Shown here: positions 21,630 to 35,564 of the stretch, piece after piece | Numbering within the stretch: position 1 is the stretch's first letter | Layout of the letters: each line of letters begins with the position of its first letter | Program-made: the position numbers and the translations under genes | Origin: Tanypteryx hageni | Taxonomy: Eukaryota > Arthropoda > Insecta > Odonata > Petaluridae | Assembly: GCA_028673005.1 (NCBI GenBank) | Contig: CM054116.1 | Location: 18,051,840 to 18,115,839 of the forward strand | DNA length: 64,000 bases | Direction of reading: 5' to 3' | The notes under the pieces: generated by a model | Databases searched by the model: none | Seen by the model: only the letters and a program-made list of their open reading frames with translations | Told to the model about the DNA's origin: nothing

Positions 21630-21643
21630 GTTGCCTAGACAAC
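21630..21643. promoter_or_regulatory. RFX X-box-like palindrome, unit B
   Basis: GTTGCCTAGACAAC, unchanged from unit A. Confidence 0.4.
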
Positions 21644-21986
21644 CGAGCGTCCCTAACAATGCAATTCACGAGAAACAAAGAGAGAGTATTATTGCGCCGT
21701 CATTAAATTAATTCCGCGGGATTGAAAATTTTCCTATTTGTCGCATTGTAAAATTATTTGATGTCATAAGGAATATTATTCTAGATTTGAACTTTAATAG
21801 ACAAAGTAATACACCAAGTAAAGAGGATTAATGGCAGATAAGAAAAACAGCTGAAATTAATATATCAGTTTATTAGCACTTAAACGATTTTTACAAATAA
21901 AAGAACACATCTACATAATGAACGTACAAAACGGGAATTCGCTATGGAAAAAACAAATATTATGTAGCTGATGAAATTCAAAATAT

Positions 21987-22240
21987 CCATTACATTTTCA
22001 TTTAAAAATACAAACATTCTCACTTCCATAAGATATATGTGCATGCAATCAGAAAGGAAAATTATATATGTACATTGAAATGGGTTATTGGCCATTATTA
22101 ATATCCATTACATATTTAATAAAAAACACAAAACATTCGCAATTCCATAAGGCATGAACATGTGTTATCAAACAAAGGTAAATTGTGTAAATTGAAATGG
22201 GTTATTTACCATTATTAATATCCGTTACACATTTCAAAAT
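21987..22240. repeat. Minisatellite, contracted form, unit B
   Basis: About two units remain. The first begins like unit A's first repeat and ends like its second. This is expected if recombination between neighbouring repeats removed the intervening DNA together with the tRNA-like element. Confidence 0.75.
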
Positions 22241-22671
22241 CTAATGTGGCCACCACATGACCTTCTCTATGCCAGTAATATTTCTAACAAATTCCAAATA
22301 GGTTATATGATAATAAATATTTCAAGGAACTGCGAGACGGATTTAAAGACTTGACAAAGAAAAGAAATAAACTCAAACCATCGCCTTCTAATTTTGGCTA
22401 TAGCCACAAAGCTCCAACAGTTAAAAAAATAAAAAGGAGCGTTCATAAGACGTAAGTGTAATGTGTTTACAATAGTCGCCGGTAGGTGGAGTGGTGGGGT
22501 AAGATAAAAAAATATGTTTTAAACATATCTCTTAAACGATGCATTATATGGGGAAATGTTTTAAACGAACTTCGTACAAAATTAAATTTGCCACTACGTT
22601 TATTCCAGTACGTTTTTACATTCATCAAATATTAAAGCAAATATTTCGAAATTACGGATAATCGACCGATT

Positions 22672-22818
22672 TTAGCTAAATACTAATGACCCGATTTCGC
22701 TTAGCGCTTCAATGCGATAATTTGCTTGTTTATGTTCGCTAGAGGTATCATCCGATAAAACTGAATATTTTTCATAAAATTCAATTAGTTTGATTGTATT
22801 TGCTTTTGTCCACTCCAT
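22672..22818 (-). pseudogene. MADF-like fragment, unit B
   Basis: 48 codons starting at the same ATG as the unit A copy. The frame stops inside the ~250-bp block (22430-22680) absent from unit A. The stop falls just after the EIGSLV segment. The block could be an intron, an insertion, or original DNA deleted from unit A; no splice sites are evident. Confidence 0.35.
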
Positions 22819-24884
22819 GAGTGCAGATGTGCGTGTTCACGTAGTTGGTCGAACAACTGAAGACCGACAGCATCGAGCAATGAACAACATGTGTTTGCTG
22901 ATAGTAGAACAATCTGACCTTGGGCTCGCGCATACGCAAAGTGTGTGACAGAAGGCTTCTTTGGCTTCTTCTTTAGAGGGGTCATTGTTACTTCTAGGGA
23001 ATCCCGAGGCCACTCTCCCTTGCCGTAAATCATATATGATATACGTAGCTAGATACAATTATTACATACAAAATGAATGTTTATTTATTAAAAATTACGA
23101 GAGACAACTTTTATATCAGTTCTTTCCTGAGATTTGTTCAAGTATCACATAGTAGAGTAGCTTATTTTTTAAAGCAGAATTAATATCCGTGCCGAAATAG
23201 CTTAAATAACTGATTTTTATAACATAAAAAAGATTTTATTCCTCTTTTCAACAATGCCAAATGCTAAAACCATACTGACAAGATCAATGCTTTTAAATGG
23301 GAACTGATATCGTATATATTTCGACTGCATTGATTTAGTGCTTTTAATGGGAATTTATGGCGTCATATTTGAATCGTTATTTTCAAATTGCATTTTAAGT
23401 ATAGTTTACGCTCAAATAATTAATTCGGAGAAAAATTAGTCAATTAGTGTTTCCAATATATCTTCTCAATTAAATACGATCTCGGCTACTATCAACGGAT
23501 TCCCATGAAATCGCCGATTTCCATCTCCTGCAATACTTTTATTTGTTAGGAATATACGTATTCGTTCCCTATAATTGACAGCGAAATTTGTTTGTTCATT
23601 TACATATGAAATTAAGGAATTAAAACATATCCAAGAAGGTACAATAAGAAAACTTCTATAACAATTTTTTAATTTCGACCAAAATATAATCGTCAACTTC
23701 TTCCTCATTTAAATACCTATATGTCCTTTTTGCTTCTCTTCAACTGAACATTTGTATGCATCAATTTAGTCAATTTTTGCTTATTTTACTATAACAACAC
23801 TTTCCATGTTATACAAACAAATCATTTATCGCCAAATGGATTTCAAAGTCCGGGAACACGTTTTGTTTCATAGGTTTCACTATAAAATATTCACGTGACA
23901 AATTAAACCCACAGAATCAGCCTTTGCATGGGATGGGTATTGTTAAGCTAAATTTGACTATATCTTCAAACGTGTTTCCACCGGTTGCTTCCCTAGAGCG
24001 TGCAATTCCTGCCCAAGGTTTAAATTTTTTTGATATTCATGAACACATAATATGATGCAGTTTCTTCAACTGGAAATCCATTCGAGTGAAATAACTATCT
24101 TTTAAAAGTTATTCCATCGATTGTTTATCATGATTATTTGATAAAAGATACAAAGTTAGTTAACTACTAACTAAGTTAGTCGCCGATAAAGGATGCGAGA
24201 AAATTTATTTATTTGGGCAAAATATGGGAAGATATGAAATATTGCGTAACATCAAGCATTACAATTTAAATTAACTTGGTTTCATTACTTGATTTTATTC
24301 TCAAATCTTCCTCACAACTGTCTATCTTGACTTAAAAACCCGAGCAACCCCGGATAATTTCAGATAGCATATTATATTTTCTAAATAGGTTGGCCTGTCT
24401 TCAGTTGAATTTTGAAAATGTGCACGGTTATTTTACACAAATAAATATCCTGTAGGATCAGGTCTATAGGGATAAGAAAAGCGGTATCTTAGAGGGAAAC
24501 GCTATTTTAAAGATTTGCTTGATAGAGTTTTTACTCATAAATCTATTTAACTGAATATTTTTCTGTTGGAAAAATATTAACTCTAGTTAACTTCAATAAG
24601 AAGGTAGGTTAATTTTAAGGCGTTTTTCTTATTTGGTTTAATAAACAAATGAATTAAAAATATACCATTTCATTAAGTTTTGTGTTGTATTGAATTTTAT
24701 TTGCTTTGCCATAGTACACATCCTTATTTGTATATTTTTACGAGCTCCATGTTACGTTTTGTAGCCAATGGAAGTAATGAAAATGAATTTCGTATATAAA
24801 TATTTTCTCAATAACAGCAATAAAACATATATATATATATAAACAAATATATTACACATTATTTAAATAAAAACGAAATTGGAT

Positions 24885-25171
24885 CCAGGAATTGATGAAG
24901 TGGATGAACAACTTGAGATCTATGATGTCGCTTCAGAAGTTAGTGAACATTTTGATATTGGATTGTGTAAGGGTAGATGAAAGGCCACAAAGTATGATTA
25001 GTGAATTTAAATATGAAATCTTGAGCAAATGCTGGACATCTTCACCGACTTATGACTTTAAGCATGATGGTGAAAATATTCGAGCTTTCCGTCTACCGTT
25101 GCTTACTCAGCATACTCCTTGGTTAACTTATTGTACACTTTTAAAGGCTGCTCTATGGAGAGTATGTATCA
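24885..25171 (+). pseudogene. hAT-type transposase N-terminal fragment, unit B
   Basis: Same fragment without the unit A stop. A 102-codon frame (24892-25200) runs from transposase sequence straight into SINE-derived codons (KLVPLVDWV). That tail is a deletion chimera, not a natural C-terminus. Confidence 0.7.
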
Positions 25172-25237
25172 AGTTGGTCCCCTTGGTCGACTGGGTCTAA
25201 CCAGGGTTTAACACACAACAAGTGGTAAAAAACAAGA
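25172..25237 (+). mobile_element. SINE 3'-end remnant, unit B
   Basis: Same remnant and junction as unit A; the tail is a few bases shorter (GACATTC instead of GACAAATTC). Confidence 0.75.
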
Positions 25238-25932
25238 CATTCTACAAAAAATATAACAAATTAACCCATTAATGCCCACTCATATTTATAAGACACAGTT
25301 AAATTGTTTTACCTATATATTAAATAGGAATTGTAACAGCACCGAGAGGCCTTAAAAAATGAATTCAGCCTACAAACTGCATATCAGATAAAAGGTCTTG
25401 AGACGGTGGTGTAAACATTTGTAAAAAACCGAAATAGGGATAATAAAATTTTGATATTATAATTTGTTTTTAAATTATTTAGAAGTTAGCCAATGTAAAC
25501 GAAAAAATATTTCAATTTATCCATAAAATTGTTATTTTGGCGGTAAAAATTATTTAAATTTAAACAATTAGATAAATGTTTCTTCTCTTCTAATTGTACT
25601 ATAAATTTAAAAGTTGGCAGAAATGTGTGGCATTATTAATTAAATTTGGGAAAAATATTATATTCCTAAAATTGCAAAAATTAGCGATAGTTTTAGTTCA
25701 TTATTGTTTCGTAATGAAAAAACAAAAACCTGTCCAGAGGAGAAATCTTTAGAATTAAAGAAATATTTCTCATGATGAAATATCTGTCTGAAAAATGAAT
25801 GATTTTTCAAAGTGAGATGAAATGCATGCAGTATGCAAGCACCTTCTACTAGGCATTATATATCGACTTTTCTTACAGAGGAGGAGGAGGATATAACATA
25901 TAGGAGATTACTAATGTTTAGGCATTTCCAGG

Positions 25933-26046
25933 TGAGCTGGAGATTCGAAATTTTTTTCTTAGGTAGGATTTTGTGCAAAACCTACTAGAAAAAACGAAAA
26001 TCTTGCAGTGTAAAAATGGGGACGCTAAAAATTCGCAATTTTTTAA
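25933..26046. repeat. Dispersed repeat, unit B copy 1
   Basis: Counterpart of 6751-6864. Confidence 0.7.
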
Positions 26047-26161
26047 ACAACAAAATATTTTGAATTAAAAAATATTTCTAATAATGCTATATCTCTCTGA
26101 AATATTAATTTTTATCAGGGTCAGATGAAATGCTTGCAGAATGCAAGCACCAACTAATTGC

Positions 26162-26186
26162 ATATATATATATATATACATATACA

Positions 26187-26239
<53 letters not shown>
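26162..26239. repeat. (AT)n microsatellite, unit B
   Basis: About 78 bp, same site. Confidence 0.95.
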
Positions 26240-26241
<2 letters not shown>

Positions 26242-26357
26242 GCAACTATGCTGTCTTCTTTCTTAAGCCACTTGTTCCATATCTTAGGTTGTTGCTTTGC
26301 TCTGCTAGAACCTTTTCTTTTTTTATCCTCCCAGCCCAACTTCTTCTTAGGTGGCAT
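26240..26357 (-). pseudogene. Short basic N-terminal relic, unit B
   Basis: Same frame, also ending in the (AT)n tract. Confidence 0.25.
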
Positions 26358-27516
26358 CTTAACTATTATAATTATGGTTTATTATAAAATGAATGATAAA
26401 TTAAGTAACATATTTACTTGTGTAATGCCTGCACCCATTTTTAGAGCTAAAAATCTGGAAAAGCTGGAATTTGTGTAATGTCTGCACTTCTGAGATTTCA
26501 ATGTTGTTATTTACGACAACTCATTGAATAATCTATCTGAAGCAGAGTTTGATGAATCAATTACCACAAAAAGCAAATATTTAAGAAGTGACTTCTAAGA
26601 ATTACTTTTTAGTACTTTTTTAACGTACGTAATCATGAAAAGTTGGCATCCATTGCCATTATTTTACATGGAGACAACTTGAAAACCTATTTTGGAGTCT
26701 AGCTCCTAAATCTCACAGAATGGTTCAATTATGAGCCGTTGTCCATTCTCAAGTTATTTAATTTATAATTAGTAATTTTCACTAATTTAGCAAAATCATG
26801 CTCAGCCATTTTTCACCTAGAAAAAGAGTGAATTTTATGGAAATAAACGTAAACAGTTCATGCTCAAAATAAATCTCCCAGACATCACACAATGCCATAA
26901 TTAAACCTGTCACTAGACGCAATACGAGTTGGTTACATCGAAGCATTTCTCACCTTTGTGTGGATAAAATATCACTGACAGCTTTCTGAAAGCACAAATG
27001 AACAACTCCAACAGTTATTTAGCGACACATTTCCATCACAAGATTGTGTTCTTTGCTTTTATACAGAGTAATAAAAGTATATTCTTTTAGGATTGCATAA
27101 TGTAAAAGGAACCCAAAAAAATGCAGTTACGGTAAAATGTGATTTGAGCATGTCATGGATTACAAGACAATCTAGCAGAATGCATTTAATGAAAAATATA
27201 TGCAGTTCAGTTATTTCTCTTACATCACCTTTTCTATGAGAACAAACTCCATCTGATGTCTATTTACATAGAATATTTACATGAATTCGGTCTACTACTG
27301 ATAACTGGCCAAGACTTTTTAAAATACCTGATAAATATCGAGCTTATTATATTATTCCAGGCATTTTGGAAAAATATCTTGGTTAAAAATCGAGGAAATA
27401 AAATGCATGGCATAATAATCATAATAATAAGCTAATTTGTCCAGAAAGACATTACAAAATAATGCGTAAGACACGTCAAAATATCTTAAAAAGAAAACAA
27501 TAATTACAAAAGTACC

Positions 27517-28146
27517 TCAAATAACAGACATTAAATCACTAATATTATAAAAACATTTTGTGATCAGGAGATCATGAACATGCTTCTTAAATGACTGAAA
27601 TGTGCTTGCTCCTTTGATTGCAACTGGCAAAGCATTATAGAATTTAATACATCTTGCTTTTGGTCCTTGGGAGCAAATTTTCAAGTTTTGTTGCATAACA
27701 TGGAGATCATTAATTCTTCTTGTGTTATAATCATGGAAATTGCTATTTTTCTTGTAGTCAGACATGTTTTGCCTCACATACAGCACTGCATTATAAATAT
27801 AAATAGAAGGAACAGTCAAGAGTCCTAACTTTTTAAAAAGGGGCCGGCAGTGTGCTCTGAAAGGTGCATTGCACATTGACCAGGCCTTTTTCTGAATCTT
27901 GAAAACCTCATTTAATTGGGTAGAGGAGCCCCAGAGGACAATGCCATAGGCCATATGTGAATAAAAATAAGCAAAGTACACTTTTTTTAATGCCTCAAAA
28001 CTGAGTGAGTGCTTCAGGACAGATAGGATATAATACGCTGAGTTTAGCTTTTCACAGAAATTGTCAGTATGATAAGACCATTTCAAAAGAGGGTCAATAT
28101 TGCTGAAATAGAATTTGAAGAAAAGGAGCAAATTAATTTCAATCAT
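27517..28146 (-). pseudogene. Jockey-type LINE RT C-terminal fragment, unit B
   Basis: Same 209-codon protein as unit A; only silent differences seen, such as CACCGC to CACTGC near 27786. Confidence 0.88.
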
Positions 28147-28226
28147 CAGTCATCTTGGAACTTATCATCTGATTAATTCAGGAGTTGACTTATATTGCAT
28201 GGCCCTGAACATAAAGAAATGCAAGT

Positions 28227-28597
28227 ATACCATCTTCCAGTGATGGTCACAGTTTTAATAAAGATTGGATGTACAAGGTATTGTTTAACGGCAAGAAACA
28301 ATATAGAAAATGGATGTTTTATTCTGAAAACCAAAATGGATTGTTTTGCTTTCCATGCCTTTTATTTCTGAAAACTTCATATTCTACATTGTTTAATAAA
28401 CAAGAAAGTGGATTTTCTGAATGGAAGCAGAATCATAGAATTCCAAATCACGAATTATCTGTAAATCACACAAATTGCTACATAATTTGGAAAATTTCCT
28501 GAAAAAAAACTAAAAACTGTAAAAGGTCTTATTGACGATGCTATTCAGAAACAGTTTTTCGATGACGTTAATAAGTGGTGTTACATCCTTAAGATAA
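28227..28597 (+). pseudogene. ZMYM1-like TTF segment, unit B
   Basis: Same 77-codon open core (28269-28502) as unit A, with a few SNPs downstream. Confidence 0.7.
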
Positions 28598-29474
28598 TTT
28601 TAAAATGAACCACCGTGAAACACCCAGATGTGAAGTATATGCCCATTAAAATATTTATTAATGCATAAAGTAATACATCGTATTTAATTAATTACTATAA
28701 TATATAAAAAGTTTGTCAAATTTCTTAAAATTGCTCCCACAGACCAACCAACTAACCACATCGGCGGTAGGGAAGTGTTTAGAGCTGGGTAGGTAATCGT
28801 GTGACAAGTTGAACGAAAATTACTACAGCTGGTTGGTTCCGTACGTAATACGAAACACAAAGTCATGTAGGCACCAATTAAAGTGTCTACTAATACAATG
28901 TAAACAAGACTGATAAAATTTAAACGTATATACTACAATTTAAACATGATGCTTTGCGTTTGGTATGCCAATGGCAGACGAAAAGTGGACGTGAGTTTCA
29001 GAGTGTAGAAAATTTACGAGAGCACTTGAGTAGTACATGTATGCTGAGTTTTAAAGTGAAATAGGACAAGTAATTACTTCTAACTTTTAAATAAGGTAGC
29101 CCAAACAAAAAATTAAGAAGTCCAGTACACCACTTCTCTGTAGTTGGATCATTGCAGCATGTAAAAAAATAGATCCCAATAGTATCTCAAGAGAGTTCAA
29201 GAAATGCTGCATATCAAATTCCACGGACAACTTGTTCAAATTTGAATAAGTTGTGATGAATGAACAGGACAGCAAGAATAAGGGAAGGAAACAGAGGAGA
29301 GGGAGATGTAAGTAGTAAATTTACTTTTTTTTAAATCATCCTCTTAATGTTAGCTTGTTATACACAAATGTAAAAGTTTTTTTGTAAGTGAACCTAATTT
29401 TAAGGGGTCGCCTTCCTTTCAGGTAAATACGGTATAATGACGTACAGGCCCAAACATTATGTGTTAATAATCTT

Positions 29475-30337
29475 GCCAGAGATGTTTCATGAGCTGCTCA
29501 TTCACTCAATCTAATTGGAGTGCATGCAGCGAGCAATAATGTTGAAATGACAACATTTTTCGGGGTAGTCAAGAAAATATTTAATTTTTTGTTTTTTTTT
29601 TCTACTAAAAGGTGGGAAAAATTAACACTTTTATTAAATACAACCCTCAAAGAACACAGTGACACAAGATGGTGTTCTAAAGCACGTGCAATAAGGGCAC
29701 TTGGTTCTCAAATTAGTGATGTGCTAACTATTTTATTGCAAATATCTGAAAACATTACTTTTGGGGACTGTAGCTAAAGCCAGATTATTATTATTGAATG
29801 TTACATCATTTAATTTCATTTTTATGTTAATAATGTGGGAAAAAATTTTAATCAAAATAAACAATATCAATAACCAACTACAAAACAAGATGCAAGACAT
29901 TGTTCGTTCTTCGGAATTATTTAAGGGGTTACTACACAGCTTCAAACAATTCAGAAGTGAGGGATTCAAAGATATAATATCCAAATGTGTGAAAAAATGA
30001 GAAGAACTTGAAATATATCCGGCTCCTCAAAATAAGAGAAAAAGAAAAAAGAAAATGTTGCCTGGAGAAGAAGCTACTGATGAAGGAGCACTACTTTCGA
30101 TCAATGACAAACTATAACACCTATTTTACGAGGTAAGTGATGTTATAATCTGTCAGTTAGATGGTAGATTTAAAAATATGCACTGTGTATCATCATTACT
30201 TGATTTTTTAAGTGGAAAAAATTTAGATCAAATGTCATTAGTAGATTTAAAAAAGGCAGCTGCTGATATTTGTATAGAATACCAAGATTTAGATTGTATT
30301 CAAATGCAAAATGAAGTAAAATGTTTTCAATTTTAGG
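29475..30337 (+). pseudogene. ZMYM1-like hAT C-terminal half, unit B
   Basis: As in unit A, but with ten Ts in the homopolymer. An 85-codon frame (29520-29777) therefore joins GVHAASNN to the TRW motif uninterrupted. The later frameshift and stops remain. Confidence 0.8.
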
Positions 30338-30627
30338 TGCAAGCCGGCCGGATGGACAGATGAACCAGACTTTCCCATAAGGAGTTCTGCTATTACTGCT
30401 TGGCTGCTAAAGAATGCCTTAAAAGTCTGCTTGTGGTGGCTGTTTTCACACAGTAAATGAAGACTTTTGGATGTCACCTGTGTTATCCAGATGTGCATTA
30501 CCTTCTTCCTCAAAATGTGTGCTTTGAGAATCATCATCCTGCACGCAGTGAATGCGAAAGAAAAAATGAGATTACTTGAATAAAGAATACATTTTACAAT
30601 ATGAAGGTTCATGAGTTTTTTTGTTCT

Positions 30628-31121
30628 AGGTAACATTCATGGAACAGTATTGGGAAGAAAAGATTTCGGATTTCATGAAAAATGGAATTTCCATCACTGC
30701 GTGGGAGCACTGTATGGAAAACATATTGTGCTTCAAGCACCGTCAAACTCGGGAAGCATATATTTCAACTGTAAGCAAACATTCACCATTGTGTTTCTAG
30801 GCTTGGTGGATGCATTTTACAATTTTACTTTCGTCGATGTAGGGTGCCAAGGTAGAATTTCAGATAGTGGAGTTTTCAGGAATTCAAAATTCTTTAAATG
30901 TCTCCAAAACAACTAACTGCAGCTTCCAAGAGAAAAACATTACCTGTGAGAGGAAAATTGTACCGTACATTTTAGTTGTGGATGAAGCATTTCCACTGTT
31001 GACAAATATTATAAAGCCGCATCATGGAATTTACGAAAAAGCATCTCTTGAAGGGATATTTAACTACAGGTTTTCGCGAGCACGGAATGTAGTGGAGAAT
31101 GCTATAAAAATCGAAAATTAA
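30628..31121 (+). pseudogene. PIF/Harbinger transposase fragment, unit B
   Basis: Same sequence as unit A, including the Asp to Tyr change and the frameshift. Confidence 0.85.
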
Positions 31122-31278
31122 AAATTGTAAATTTTTAGGGGTGGTTTTAACTCCATTTGTACATAAAGTTTAGTAATTGTTATCCTGGAAACTATAAATT
31201 GTAGGTATGAGTTTTTTCCAACATTTTGTAGCAAATTATATATAGAAAAAAAGTAAATTTTGAAAATGTTCAACATTG

Positions 31279-31423
31279 CGACCGCTAAAAATTCGAAATT
31301 ATTTAAGCATATTTTAAAGGTTAATGTATTTTTGAATGTGTTATGAAACTGAAATTATTTTAAAAGGTAGATTTAAAAAAACGAAATAGGGATTATAGAA
31401 ATTTTTATATTTTAATTTGTTTG
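31279..31423. repeat. ~145-bp dispersed repeat, unit B copy 1
   Basis: Counterpart of 12111-12255. Confidence 0.65.
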
Positions 31424-31525
31424 GCTTTTAAAATTTGAAAAGTTTAAACAAAGAGGTGAATGTTTAGGTACAACAAGGCAAGGCAAGTTAGTTCTGTAAT
31501 TTAAATATTTTAATTAATTTGTTCC

Positions 31526-31759
31526 CATAATTTCCACGACAGCATGGTATTTTGAAGGACCACGTTTTGCTAAATAAGGGCAGTCATGACACTCCACAGA
31601 CGTGACTAAATCTTCTTCTTCATCTACAACTACACTCACTTCATAACCTCTTTAACTTATTCTGTGTTCAGGGCAAATCTTGCCTTTAGCAATACAAATT
31701 TTTCCTTCTTGCTTCAGTTTAACAAATCCAAGAGAATTACTGACATAGTCTTTCCTCAT
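31526..31759 (-). pseudogene. Cys-rich coding relic, unit B
   Basis: Same sequence with the same internal stop. Confidence 0.35.
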
Positions 31760-31950
31760 TGACCTCAAAGGTAGAAAAAAGCCATAAAAGCAACAATGAA
31801 ATTTGCGTCAAATACAAAAGAGACACGCAGTTATGACACACACTTCCACAGTTTTTCTTTTCACAAGTATAGGTAATAACTAAGACAGATAGACACTTAA
31901 AACAACAAACTTCATCACAATTCCTATAGACAAGACAGACGGAAACAGAT

Positions 31951-32182
31951 GAGCTGGAGATTCGAAATTTTTTTCTTAGGTAGGATTTTGTGCAAAACCG
32001 ACTAGAACAAACGAAAATCTTAAAAGAGTGCGACAATGCGGCCGCTAAAAATTCGCATTTGTTTAAACAAATTTTCAAGGTTTATGTATTTCCGAATGTG
32101 TTACAGAGCTGAAATTTTTTATAGGTAGGATTTGAAAAAAAAACGAAAAAGGGATTATAGAAATTTTGATATATTAATTTGT
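31951..32182. repeat. Dispersed repeat pair, unit B copy 2
   Basis: Counterpart of 12783-13014, including the NotI site. Confidence 0.65.
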
Positions 32183-32549
32183 GCTGCCGTTAAAAATTCT
32201 TAAAATTTAAACAAATAGATAACTGTTTACGTAGATGCTACATCTGGTAAAAATTATTAAAGTATTTGTAAATTTTTAGTATCCCTTTTGCTTCCTGACA
32301 TTCTACATTGACTGACTGTGTGCCGTCAACAAGAGACCTTTTTCCAGAAACATATTATTCCCGGGTTTTAACAGGGTTTCTCGTGTTATTTAGGATGTTT
32401 TAGCAGAAAGCAAAAGCAATGAATTCTCTGATTATGGCACACGATACAGCGTGAAACCTTGAGGATCGAGTTGCCAACAATTCACGGAATATTTTTCTGG
32501 TGGCCACAGCAAATCCTTGGCACTTGTTTCCTATATTGCTCCGCTAAAT

Positions 32550-32868
32550 CAGCGGTGCCCAAACTACGGCCCGCGGGCCAAATGCGGTCCGCGAAGGGTT
32601 TTTGTTCGGCCCGCGAAGCTGAGGCGAAAAATCAATTCGAAAAATTTAACACACAAATTCATACATTTTTTAAAAATTTTCATAATAAAACTTTAAATAT
32701 TGAAATGTTAGCCATGAAAACCTTATTCAGACAAGATTTTCACTTAATGGCATCTCAGAACATATAGAAATTTTCCGATTTTAACTCTAATCCGGCCCGC
32801 CGAAGAATTGACAACTTCCAATGCAACCATTGATGTGGCCCGCCATTAGAAAGGTTTGGGCACCGCTG
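32550..32868. mobile_element. hAT-type MITE, 319 bp, unit B
   Basis: Identical ends, length and target-site duplication. Absent from unit C because that unit is truncated. Confidence 0.93.
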
Positions 32869-33534
32869 CGCTAATTCTCTGAAATACATCGAAAAAGCGC
32901 TACAGAGTCCTAAACCACCACTACGTTATTCCATAAACATATAATCCCCCGCCCATGTTTAACGTTCTTCCTGCTGTATATTAATACATTTGTGTACGTT
33001 TGCTACGACTCTATAAATTGAAAGCTTTTATGAATATGATTCTCCTTTTTTTATTAAATGTGAGAATCCATTAGCATTTGCCGTTTAAGCCTTTATTGTA
33101 ATATCGATATTTTTCTTTTGATTTTGTAAACGATTGTTACAGCTGCAGAAGCAATTAATTACAGGGGAACTTTAAAGCTCTTCCAAATATTAATATTAAT
33201 TAATTAGACGGAGGGGACTATTGATGTCTATAAATCACGAGGTGCAATGATCTAAGTAATACCACATCATAAATTTCTTATCAGATTTTTGTATATACTC
33301 CTTCGAATTATTATATAAAAACTACGGGTATCGTTGACCTACTTAGGAAATTGCTATAATTTTTTCGAGGAATTTTTGGTCAATTATTCTACGTAAGATA
33401 ATTTTGAATCCTACATATTTCACAAGTTGCTCAGCATTTCTATTTCATTTTCATTGGTAAAATATCGTCAGTGACTGGGTCCTTAAACACTGGATAGATG
33501 TATTCTATAATGACTAATATTTATTTTGATATCC

Positions 33535-33697
33535 CTACTTCTCGAAGGAGCACTTCTAGTGTCGCTGGCTCGAATCCTGCCTCGAGCATGGATTGTTGCG
33601 ATCCGTCACGGATTTTCCGGTCATTTTCTGATGACAAGCTTTAAGTAGCTTTTCGGAAGACAGGAAAAACTCCAAATAGCTAAAAAAAAAAAAAAAA
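33535..33697 (+). mobile_element. tRNA-derived SINE with poly-A tail, unit B
   Basis: Same as unit A, including tail length. Confidence 0.6.
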
Positions 33698-34545
33698 GAA
33701 TATCCAAGCCACGTTCCTTACTCCGTTCCCGATATCCTTACTTAAAATAAGAGAGGAACAATTTTTCGGCGAGCGAAGCGAGCAAAGGTGGGTGCAAGGA
33801 AGGTGTGGGGATTGTGGGGTGGGATATCTCCGAGGTACTTACGTATTTTGCCTCATCAATTTCTCCGGCAAGAATATACAAACATTACAACAAACAACTT
33901 CTAAACATAAAAATCAGCTATCATTAGAAACAATACACAAAAATCCTAGTTAAGTGTGATTTTGATCACACCATTAAGGTTTTTGTAGGTAAAGTAGTTC
34001 AGAAATAACTTCAGTGAGTGGATGGGTAATTGAAAATGATGTTAACCGGATGGGTTAGCCACCCGCACAACACGCAACTACAGATAGCTATTTTTTACAA
34101 ATTAATTATTTTCTCAAAATATTTTGTATAAATTTAACTAAAATTTTATACGATTCCTCATATTATATATTATTATATATATTGTAGTAGGGTGTATTTA
34201 TGACGTTTTTCAGCTTTATATCTCGAATAGCTTCCGAGATAGAAGGGGGGGGGGGGGAAGGACAACTTAAATTTCCACTTTTTCCTTTCCTACGGCCGTC
34301 ACTTAAAAAAAATCAAAAAACTAAAATACGATTCATAATCAGAAGATTATGGTCTTTCATTTGATACCCAATATGTATTTTTTTAAATAATGAATTTTTA
34401 ACCTCCCACCATTTTCAACAATTTTCCGTCAATTATTTGTTTGTAATATATTTTTCGTGTCGTTGGACCAGTAATGTGCGTATGCATGCCAAATTTGATG
34501 TCCCTCGCGTGAACGGTGCGATCAGCAGACCTTTCTGACAGCCTG

Positions 34546-34567
34546 ACACACACACACACACACACAC
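34546..34567. repeat. (CA)n microsatellite, unit B
   Basis: Same length as unit A. Confidence 0.9.
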
Positions 34568-34780
34568 CAGGAGCTCAGTGTTCAGTGATTTCAACTGTGT
34601 TGAAATGGGGAGGCAGCGGTGTAACTCACGAGTTCCTCCTCCCTGGGCGCCTGGACCCTTCATAGTTCCTTGTTCTTTTAGTCTTTATGAGTAGAAAATG
34701 AATCCCGCGTTTGATAATATTTATCTGTTCTCTGCATTGAATTCTGTCAGTCATCACTAAAACATTCTTTTAATGAATTT

Positions 34781-35060
34781 TTCCGAGATTTTCATTTCCT
34801 ATGTACACAGACGTCCAGCCGGCCCTGCCCCGTCAAAAGTTGGCTAAATCGTTGTCAGTCCACTTATGCAAAACTGAAAAAATGACGGACCTAGATCTAA
34901 CAGCTTCCGAGATATTCATTTCTCACCTACAACGGCCGCTAACCGGCCCTGTTGTGTCAAAAGTTGGACTGAAAGCGTGTGTCCGCCTACTTAAAAAAAC
35001 CTGAAAAAATGACGGCTCTAGCTCAAAAGACTTCCTTGATATTCATTGCTAATAGTGTGG
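34781..35060. repeat. ~124-bp tandem repeat, unit B
   Basis: Same array as unit A. Confidence 0.8.
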
Positions 35061-35207
35061 TATCACCCCTACCGACATTTTCGATATTATATTAGCTCTT
35101 AATAATTCATAAACCGTTCCTTACTGAAAAATCCCATAAAAGCTACAATTGATTGAAAACATTTGAGGGAATATTCGTCAAAGAAAAGATTATGAGCTAT
35201 CACTCAC

Positions 35208-35553
35208 TCGGAAACGAATATGAGCGGTTACCTGTTGAGAAACGATTATGAGTAATTATTCACTGACAAACGAATACGATTGATTATTGTATTATTCGTT
35301 GAGAAACGAATACGAGTGATTATTTGGTTATTCGTTGAGAAATGAATACGAGTGTATATTCGATTATTCGTTGAGAAACGAATACGATTGATTATTCGGT
35401 TATTCGTTGATAAATGAATACGAGTGTTTATTCGTTGAGAAACGATTATGAGTGAATAATCAATTATTAATATTCGATTATGATATCACTCTGATATAAT
35501 CGAATAATTCGAATGATATAACCGAATAATTCGAATATGAATATTCGAATATA
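35208..35553. repeat. Degenerate satellite, unit B
   Basis: Same array as unit A. Confidence 0.8.
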
Positions 35554-35564
35554 CCATCACTAAT

